A DNA stretch of 14,077 nt, from the NCBI GenBank assembly GCA_015679605.1, contig JAAAVE010000744.1, positions 1 to 14,077 on the forward strand, written 5' to 3'. A program made the position numbers and the translations under genes. A model generated the notes under the pieces. It did no database searches, was not told where the DNA came from, and saw nothing but the letters and a program-made list of their open reading frames with translations. Origin of the DNA: Podila epigama. Taxonomy: Eukaryota; Mortierellomycota; Mortierellomycetes; Mortierellales; Mortierellaceae. Shown here piece by piece: positions 7,439-14,077 of the stretch. Position 1 is the first letter of the stretch. Every line of letters starts with the position of its first letter.

Positions 7439-9098
7439 TTATACAATAAAGTCAAGGTTATCAACCACATCCTTGACTTGCAGACCTTGATTGGCAAGGT
7501 ACTCGTCATTCCTATGTCGAGTACGCATAACAAAAAGATACGATCATGTTAGTTCCTAGAGTTTCAACATGCAAGAGCTGGACTTTCTCTCTCTGACATA
7601 GGACATAACGACATACCAGAACTTTGTCAAGTGTCTTTGACCAGAGTCACAGAGCAGTGTGACAATTGTATGGCCTGGTCCTAGCTCACGAGCGATGCGG
7701 ACAGCACCGACACAGTTGACGGCTGAAGATGATCCAATGAACAGTCCATCCTGATGTACAAGATAGCGCGCCATATCAACAGCCTCCTGGTCAGTCACCC
7801 GGATCGCATCGTCAATGAATCCTTCAGACATGGCAAAGTTACGTGTCAATCGATTGATGCCCACGCCTTCAACGACTGTATCCACTTGATGGCGCTTTCG
7901 CTTGCCCTCCTTCTCTGTAGGCGAGTACATGATATTATATTTGACCTTGTTGAACAACCCCGATCCTTGAGGGTCCACCAAATATGTTCTCAGATCTGGT
8001 AAGCGGGCCTTCAAGTATTTTGTCACTCCTGCAAGCGTTCCTCCAGTTCCTATGGAGCAAGGGGGGGAAGGAGAGTATGATGAACGAAGAAAACCGTGGT
8101 TAGATTTTCATACGGTCGAGTCAGTCCGCAGCATGATAAAACTAGAACTGCACAGAAAAGATGCATTGTTTTTACCTGCGCCCATGACGATGGCATCAAG
8201 TTTGCCTCGAGTCTGTCTGTGAATCTCTGGACCTGTGGTAGTAAAATGTGCTTCAAAGTTGGCCAAATTCTCAAACTGATCTGCAAAGAATCCTGTGCCT
8301 CCATTGTTATCCTTGTCCGTGGTCGAGGATCCAGCCTCACTATCACTGTCTTTGGTATTCTTTCCAAACTCTTGAGCACGTCGCTTGGCCAGATTGACGA
8401 ATTGATTCTTATCGACAATGCTGACCGGTCGAACTTTCTCCACGTGTGCACCAAGTTTCTCCAGCAGTTGAGACTTTTCCAACGCTACATCATCGGGCAT
8501 TACGATCCAAGCATTGTATCCACGCGCCTTGGCCATCATGGCTAATGAGATCCCAGTTGATCCAACAGTGCCCTCAAAAATAGTGGATCCATTTCCTGGT
8601 GTCAGGATTTTTTCCCGCTCTGCTGTGTTGATCATACTGAGTGCCACTCTATCTTTTGTACTCCCTCCTGGATTCAAGAACTATTGGGGGTTTTTCCCCT
8701 TTTTGGGTCAGATTTGATATCCTTCATTCCTTGTTTGCAATAACCATTATTATAAATCCCAAGTGACCACCCCTTCTTACCTCTGCTTTGGCCAAGATCT
8801 CACAACCAGTTGCGTCACTCAGAGACTTGATACGCACCATGGGTGTGTTTCCAATGAGCCCAGCGACTCCATCGCAGATTTCACTTGCTCGTTCTGAATT
8901 AGGAAGGGTGATCAGTTGCCCCCCCAGACTTTCACCATCGGAGGATCGCCGCCGTGACCTCTCACGTCTGTCCTGACCTAAACGCTTGCCACCATGGGTG
9001 GTGGCGAGGACGATGGCTGTGGTAGAGAGGGTAAAGAATATGCCGAGCGCAGCACCAATAGCAATGTGCTTATTCTTTTCCGTCAATGTCTCCAGCAT
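7439..9098 (-). CDS. cys12: Membrane-anchored cysteine synthase-like PLP enzyme (Cys12/YGR012W type)
   Basis: The protein is a beta-family PLP enzyme related to O-acetylserine sulfhydrylase, which makes cysteine from O-acetylserine and sulfide. Four exons on the minus strand, 9098-8781, 8680-8176, 8049-7617 and 7511-7439, with GT-AG introns (100, 126, 105 nt) give 442 residues. A hydrophobic segment at about 11-34 followed by an Arg-rich stretch suggests an N-terminal anchor, as in the mitochondrial outer-membrane YGR012W protein. Core motifs are IGNTPMVRI (82-90), NPGGSTKDR with the expected PLP lysine K115, GTVGSTGISLA (143-153) for substrate, and GTGGT (275-279) for PLP phosphate, split by intron 2. 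A Ser/Asp-rich insert lies at about 211-235. The C-terminus FWNDEYLANQGL fits the family. The GTVGSTG loop differs from the TSGNTG loop of classical enzymes, so true cysteine synthase activity is not certain. Confidence 0.88.
7445..7450 (+). promoter_or_regulatory. Polyadenylation signal of the second DUF1769 gene inside the opposing CDS
   Basis: AATAAA lies 48 bases after the plus-strand stop (7394-7396). It falls within the last codons of the minus-strand cysteine-synthase gene (terminal exon 7511-7439). If used, the two mature transcripts overlap tail to tail. Confidence 0.55.
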
Positions 9099-9257
9099 GA
9101 GGTATCCGTTTTATTTTTGTGAAATGCAAAAGCATCTTTTTGTCTTTGCTTAATAAGATTAAGTAGGGCAATTTATCCGTGGCTTGGCCTACCTCTTTAC
9201 AAAAAAAATGTCAACCCGAACGTTCGTTGTTGTGCCATCTTTTCACTTTTCACGACC
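9099..9257. promoter_or_regulatory. Compact bidirectional promoter (cysteine synthase / OXLD1-like)
   Basis: Only 159 bp separate the divergent start codons, so both promoters and both 5' UTRs must share this stretch. It contains a perfect 6-3-6 inverted repeat CTTAAT-aag-ATTAAG (9149-9163) and a 10-bp perfect palindrome CGAACGTTCG (9217-9226). It also has an A run near 9201-9208. Both flanking products carry N-termini consistent with mitochondrial location, which makes co-expression plausible but unproven. Confidence 0.55.
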
Positions 9258-10123
9258 ATGAAACAACTCTCACCACTGCGCTCCTTATTCTCCCCAATAT
9301 CGCCGCATCGTGTCTGCACAGCCTGCTCGCTTAAATACAACAATATCAAGTGCATTGAAGCACGCTCCTTACATGCTACCGCAACCAGACTCACCAACTC
9401 GAATGACAATAACACCCCAAAAGATATACAACTCCAGATCCGACAAGCGGCCGCTCGAGCGCGTGTCCCAAACTACGCAGGGTGGTGGACTGAAATCTTG
9501 AACAATCCACGCCCTCCGCAACCATTACCTGACCCCACCATTCTTTTGGATCCAGAGCACGTCTTCCAGGGAACCCCTGCGACTACACCGAAAGAAACTC
9601 TTAATAATACTCTACCAGAACCGACACCAGCTAACACGCTTCCCACACGAGAGTCTCTCCCTTCAGCAAAGACCTCTACGAATGAAAAGGGCGGCAATCG
9701 GCCTGTGAATGATTATATTGATTACCATGGTTTCAAAGTACCCAGGAAACCAACTCCACCAGGTGCCGAAGACTGTTGCATGAGGTATGCAACAACACAC
9801 TAGTTTTTGAAATTCTCTGAGATGTCCATAGCACCTGGAATGTTTGTCCTAACGTCCTTTTTTTTTTTTTTCTCAACGTCAACAGCGGATGTGCATATTG
9901 TATATATGACATATATGAGGAAGATCGACAAGCGTACAAAGAATCATTGGCCAAAGTGTTGGAGGACATTCAAAAGGCGGGACTGCCTCCTCCACCGTCC
10001 GATATTGTTCCAAACGCGGGAGGGGGAGGGTCTACAGCAGGCAACTCGAACAATGACGATGATGATATGGATCCGGGAATGAAGGCGTTCTTTGAGCTCG
10101 AACGAAAGTTAAAAGGTGGATGA
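9258..10123 (+). CDS. Mitochondrial-type protein with oxidoreductase-like (OXLD1) domain
   Basis: Two exons, 9258-9784 and 9886-10123, with a 101-nt GTATGC...CAG intron give 254 residues. The N-terminus (about 1-45) is rich in Ser, Arg and Lys with no acidic residue until Glu35, and ends in RSLHATATRL, as expected for a mitochondrial presequence. The middle is Pro/Thr-rich and probably disordered. The signature is EDCCMSGCAYCIYDIYEED, with Cys173, Cys174, Cys178 and Cys181, typical of the oxidoreductase-like domain (OXLD1 family); it is assembled only after splicing, because the intron cuts between CCM and SGC. A flexible Gly/Asp-rich stretch follows, then a final short helix FFELERKLKGG. The biochemical role of the family is poorly defined; the four cysteines suggest metal binding or redox chemistry, which is inference. 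It is transcribed away from the cysteine-synthase gene. Confidence 0.82.
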
Positions 10124-10494
10124 AAAAAAATGTGCTCTTTGTGGACGACATTCATAAAACACATAGATCGATAGATACAAACTGGAGGAAGCCCATGGGC
10201 CTTGACAACAAGGAGGTCTCCAAGAAAAGCAGTCCAGCACGCTTTCGCCTTGTTGTTGAGTAGTGTGATTTAAGTGAGCAAGAGTGCTGAAAGCTGCAAA
10301 GAGCAGAGAAAGGGGGTGAAAGGGAGGTGCCCTTTCTTTTTTTCCCTTCACACTCCACTCACTCACTCACTCACTCACTCAAACACCATTGACTCTACAT
10401 ACCATACATTGCCTAGCCACTTCATTCATTACATTTCTTCTTTTTGTCTTAAAAACAACAAAGTTTCCCATTGTCCTCCACTCTTTTGTCCGAA
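10124..10494. promoter_or_regulatory. Spacer and promoter upstream of the UBLCP1-type gene
   Basis: This 371-bp region holds the 3' UTR of the OXLD1-like gene and the promoter of the next gene. It has an A run right at the upstream stop, a purine-rich stretch (about 10297-10328), a CT-rich block (10331-10348) and the ACTC repeat at 10357-10380. No AATAAA for the upstream gene was seen, so a variant signal is probably used. No gene is apparent. Confidence 0.5.
10357..10380 (+). repeat. (ACTC)6 microsatellite in the promoter
   Basis: Six exact ACTC copies lie about 115 bp upstream of the start codon of the UBLCP1-type gene. Similar but shorter CACTC/CTCA stretches precede the first DUF1769 gene, so this fits the general CT-rich promoter style of the window. 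Confidence 0.85.
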
Positions 10495-12639
10495 ATGATT
10501 TCCAACTCCAATGCATCCAATAACCCTGCAAATGGACCTGAAGCAAGTGGAGAGACCGTTGTAGAATCACCTATCAGAACAGCGGACACAGACCTACTCA
10601 TCGACACACCAGTCAATGTCAAGGTTCACTCTCCACTTACAACCACCACTACCACCACAAGTGACGATGACATGGAGGTTGATAGTATGGAGCAGAACCA
10701 ACCGCGCGCTGCGCTATTGCTTTCACACGAGTCACCGTCCTCTGCACACAGTGCAGTAGTACCAGCTGTCATAAAGGAGGAGCCCACAGGACCTGCTGTT
10801 TCAACTTCCGATAGCTCAAAAGAACAACTCGCCAACACAGTGGAAGAGGGTGTCACCATCGTGCCACAGAAACACCAGTGTGAAAGTAGCAAACAATCCA
10901 TATCCCTCACAGCGCAATGGTGAGTTTGTTTTTTGTTTAGAGGAGAGAGTGACTTGTTGGATTTTTTGCAATATTTTCATTCTAACAAAGCTGTTCTTCT
11001 CAACCTTTTTGCTCTTCATAAAAGGAATGGCAAGAAACTTCCATTCGATATTGATTTGGATAGCACTATTGGCGAACTAAAGATTAAGCTGGTAAGCTGT
11101 TGTCTCTTCAAACTTTTTTGCAGTCCCTTGAAAGAGACATGAGAGAGAGAGAAAAAAAAGTCCAATAGAACAAGGAAAACCTGAACCCTTGTTGCCTTTC
11201 TTTTGTAGATGGAAATGACAAACGTCGAGCCCAAGCGCCAAAAACTGATGTTGGTCAAGGGAAAATTGCCTGTAAGCCCCGCCCTTTGTCTACTTTATAC
11301 CTATCCATGAATACCTTGTGCAATGCAATGCATAGTCTTGACTGCTAGTATATTTGTGTATGTGTGTAAAATAGGATGATTCAGTTGTGCTTTCAACGCT
11401 GAATCTCAAGAACAACCAGACATTCCTTATGATGGGTAAATATACATTACATCAAGTTCTTTGTTTAACTTGTTATAGCCTGAAGCTAACAAGTAGACTA
11501 ACCATTGGCAAAATAATAATCCCTTTGCAAATTTCCTTCAAGGCACGCCTGAGGCAAAGGTCATCAAGGCTCCAGAGGTCATGCCAGATGTCCTAAACGA
11601 CCTGGAAGAAGACTACACGCCTGATGACGAGGCCTTTGCGAATGACGCCCAAAACCAAAAAAGTCTCAAAAACACAATTGCAAAGGTAAGGCCACCTCCC
11701 CATGTTCTGAGCTCTTGTTTTGCTTTGTATTGATGCCTGAACCCCAACAAAATACTAATATATCTGTTCCATGTAGTGCAACATCAACATCATGAACCCA
11801 TTGAGGCCAGGTAACATGAAAGTTCGAGACGTTTGAATGCGTTTTATTGTCAAATGCGTTTTTTCTTGCCAACATGTTCTATAGTACAATCATCAAGATC
11901 AATGGCTGATTGTCATTTTGGACGATGCCCTTTTTTTGACTGACCCATCTCACATCTTCCAAACTAGGCAAAAAGCTCTTGGTGCTGGACTTGGACTACA
12001 CGTTGATTGATTGCAAAGCATTGAACAGCCACATGTTTGATATCATGCGGCCGGGACTGCATGACTTTTTGACCGTCTGTTATGAACATTTTGATATTGT
12101 CATTTGGTCACAGACCTCGTGGCGAGCGCTTGAGGCAAAGATCACGACCATTGGTCTTTTGGACCATATCAACTACAAGATTGCCTTTGTCATGGACATT
12201 TCAACCATGTTCTCAGTGCTGAGTCAACGGGATGGCAAGCCATTCAAGCATCAAGTCAAGGCGCTCGATATCATTTGGCAAAAGTTTCCACAGTTTTCAG
12301 CCAGCAATACTATCCATGTGGATGATCTGTAATGTTCTTTTTTTTTTCTCTCTACATTTACTGGCCACCAATGGAGGAGAGGAGATGATTTGCATGTTTC
12401 TTCTATACTTGACTCAAATTCCTTTTTTTTTTTGGCCCTTTTACGTTAGGTCACGCAATTTTGCAATGAATCCACGGTCCGGACTCAAGATTGGGGCCTA
12501 CAAGAATGGGGCGGTATCGCGTCATACGGACAAGGAACTGGTGCATCTGGCCAAGTATCTTGTTGATATTAGCAAAAGCAATGATTTCAGGGAGCTTGAC
12601 CACAAAGCCTGGAAGTCGCACCGCAAGTTGAATAGATGA
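10495..12639 (+). CDS. ublcp1: UBLCP1-type ubiquitin-like domain phosphatase (nuclear proteasome phosphatase)
   Basis: UBLCP1 is a Mg-dependent HAD/FCP-type phosphatase that docks to the 26S proteasome through its ubiquitin-like domain and dephosphorylates it in the nucleus. Eight exons give 447 residues: 10495-10919, 11025-11091, 11209-11271, 11375-11435, 11543-11685, 11777-11810, 11968-12328, 12450-12639; all introns are GT-AG and the frame is continuous. The Ubl domain (about 136-208) starts at ISLTAQW-NGKKLPFDI. The phosphatase has LLVLDLDYT with catalytic Asp272 and Asp274, then WSQTSWRALEAK and IHVDDLSRNFAMNP. Human UBLCP1 is about 318 residues; most of the excess is a Ser/Thr/acidic, disordered-looking N-terminal extension of about 135 residues with a candidate SUMO site VIKEEP (Lys94). 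The start is the first in-frame ATG; a later in-frame ATG at 10672 would shorten the extension. Confidence 0.9.
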
Positions 12640-13029
12640 ACGATGACACAACAAGCTGTCAGTTGTTGTTGTTGTTTTTTTTTTTTTTTGTACTTTTTTG
12701 TTATCCAATTCTTCAGACCTTTGAACAATGAGGGAAGAAAAAAAAATTGGTGGCAAAGACGAATGTAAATCCGATGTAAATCTGCTCGGACGTTTTATTT
12801 TTCTGGACCTTTTCATAAACTTTTTTTTTTTCTTCTTCTTTTTGAACAAAGAGACCGACTGATACAAAAAGAAAGAAAAAAGGTATGCGCAGCTTATTTT
12901 TGTTCATGCCCAAAGGTCATGATCAACCATAGACTTATTTTTTTTTTTATATATAATCTGAATCGCCCAATTGGAATGCTTCAAGCAGTATGTCATTCAC
13001 TCACATCCCATTCATACACGTTTTTCAGA
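12640..13029. other. Homopolymer-rich spacer upstream of the endonuclease III gene
   Basis: This 390-bp spacer holds five GTT copies (12662-12676) running into 15 T (12675-12689), several further A or T runs (near 12738-12746, 12820-12830 and 12938-12947) and T-rich sequence between. No gene or RNA is visible. It serves as the 3' UTR of the phosphatase gene and the promoter of the next gene, and may hold an upstream in-frame start of that gene at 12976. Confidence 0.55.
12662..12689 (+). repeat. (GTT)5 plus T15 simple repeat
   Basis: Five GTT triplets merge into a run of 15 T shortly after the phosphatase stop codon. Such runs are prone to length error in sequencing, so the exact count should be treated with caution. 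Confidence 0.75.
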
Positions 13030-14077
13030 ATGACTACTCGAGCAAGTTCACGACTGCGTCAAGGTCAAGTCAAGGCCGAGGCACCACCATCAACATCCAC
13101 ACTCACCAACACAAGTGCCAACACCACGCTTCCTACCCTAAGCAGAAACAATAGCAGCAATAGTCTCCGTCGTTCGACTAGAGCCTCTACTCAACAACAA
13201 CAGCATACGAGTACGATTGTCAAAAATGAGGATGGGGAACTGGATGAACAGACACTCAAACGACTCACGCTCGAGGCGGACACACTCCGGCAGGCTCTCG
13301 CTTCTGAACAACAGGCATCTTTAAAACCTGTTGGTGGAAAAAAGAAAAGGAATCGCGTCATCAAAGAAGAACCGAATCCAAGTGGACAAGACAGTAAGCC
13401 CGCATCCGCAACAACAACGATAAAGACGAGCAAGTATGCGACCAAAGAGCCAGTAGGATGGAAAACAACTTTGGATCGTATTCGAGAGTTTAGGATACAT
13501 CATGACGCTCCAGTCGATACAATGGGATGTGAACGTTTAGCAGAAGTTGGAGACCATATACCGCCAGAGGTAATTTTTTTTTCCTCGCTCTTTTTGAGTT
13601 GCCTATTTTTTTTTGTTTCCGTGCTTCATAATGAGCCGAGATCTCAACACTCACAACACATCACAACTATAAATGGATTCAACTTTTCTCAATAGGTGAG
13701 TCGGTTCCAGACGCTTATGGCATTGGTCCTATCTTCACAGACAAAGGATACGGTCACATCTGTTGCAGTAAGACGGTTGCAACGAGAGCTCAAAGGTGGA
13801 TTGACGATCGAGGGTGTCCTCAACGTCTCGAATGAGAAGCTCAACTCGATCATTGGCGCTGTTGGGTTCCATAACAAGAAAACCATTTATATGAAACAGG
13901 TGGCCGAGATCTGTAGAACACAATATAAGGGTGACATTCCTGACACGGCGGAGGGGCTGATTGCTCTTCCTGGGGTGGGGCCCAAGATGGTAAGATGCTC
14001 AAATGTGATATTTTTTGCTGTGGAGTGAGAGATGGATGAAAGACTCGACTGTTCATATGCTTCTTCATTCCAAAAAA
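13030..14077 (+). CDS. nth1: Endonuclease III homologue (NTH1/NTG1), N-terminal part, truncated by the window end
   Basis: NTH1 proteins are bifunctional DNA glycosylase/AP lyases that start base-excision repair of oxidised pyrimidines in nucleus and mitochondria. Exons 13030-13569 and 13696-13989, joined across a 126-nt intron in phase 0, encode 278 residues; the window ends inside the next intron (GTAAGA at 13990). Residues 1-140 are disordered and basic, with a candidate nuclear signal KKKRNR (104-109). The glycosylase domain begins near [13 protein letters not shown]; motifs are [18 protein letters not shown] (181-198), GAVGFHNKK, and the helix-hairpin-helix LPGVGPKM (271-278) with expected catalytic Lys277. 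The catalytic Asp (VDTHV region) and iron-sulfur cysteines should lie beyond the window. I chose the ATG at 13030; an in-frame ATG at 12976 would add 18 residues lacking acidic side chains. Confidence 0.88.

Noticed and set aside
8096-8545. 149-codon plus-strand frame opposite the cysteine-synthase exon
   Set aside because: It is antisense to strongly conserved PLP-enzyme coding sequence and has no recognisable features of its own.
12451-12867. 138-codon minus-strand frame over the phosphatase 3' end
   Set aside because: Its Lys/Phe-rich composition comes from the T and A runs in the spacer, and the rest is antisense to the last phosphatase exon.
1-14077. Search by eye for tRNA, rRNA, transposon ends, CRISPR-like arrays and secondary-metabolite or defence clusters
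   Set aside because: No clover-leaf, terminal repeats with a transposase, regular spacer array or biosynthetic core enzyme was seen. The genes present are mostly housekeeping families in unrelated pathways.

Overview
The window looks like nuclear DNA of a filamentous, probably early-diverging fungus (Mucoromycota/Mortierellomycotina-like; this placement is an inference). Every gene except the truncated last one can be assembled into a complete reading frame by removing short GT-AG introns of about 100-158 nt. Promoters are CT-rich, intergenic spacers carry long A or T runs, and the proteins are recognisable fungal housekeeping families. I see no transposon, rRNA, tRNA, CRISPR array or bacterial-type operon.

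Layout, left to right: (1) 458-4395, minus strand: Bro1, the ESCRT-associated endosomal sorting protein, 4 exons, with an unusually long glutamine-rich tail. (2) 4894-5972 and 6317-7396, plus strand: two tandem paralogues of the fungal DUF1769 family, one with an intron the other lacks. (3) 7439-9098, minus strand: a membrane-anchored cysteine-synthase-like PLP enzyme (Cys12/YGR012W type), convergent with the second DUF1769 gene (42 bases between stop codons). (4) 9258-10123, plus strand: a mitochondrial-type protein with an oxidoreductase-like (OXLD1) cysteine motif, divergent from the cysteine-synthase gene across 159 bp. (5) 10495-12639, plus strand: a UBLCP1-type proteasome phosphatase with 8 exons and a disordered N-terminal extension of about 135 residues. 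(6) 13030 to the window end, plus strand: the N-terminal part of an endonuclease III homologue (NTH1/NTG1), cut off inside its second intron.

The genes do not form an obvious pathway; this reads as an ordinary gene-dense fungal region. The points most worth following are the tandem DUF1769 pair (family of unknown function) with its intron presence/absence difference, the Bro1 glutamine tail, the closely packed convergent and divergent pairs in the middle, and the candidate SUMO sites and alternative start in the two nuclear proteins at the right. Exon boundaries were derived by hand from splice motifs, reading-frame continuity and remembered family motifs; no alignment or transcript data were available.
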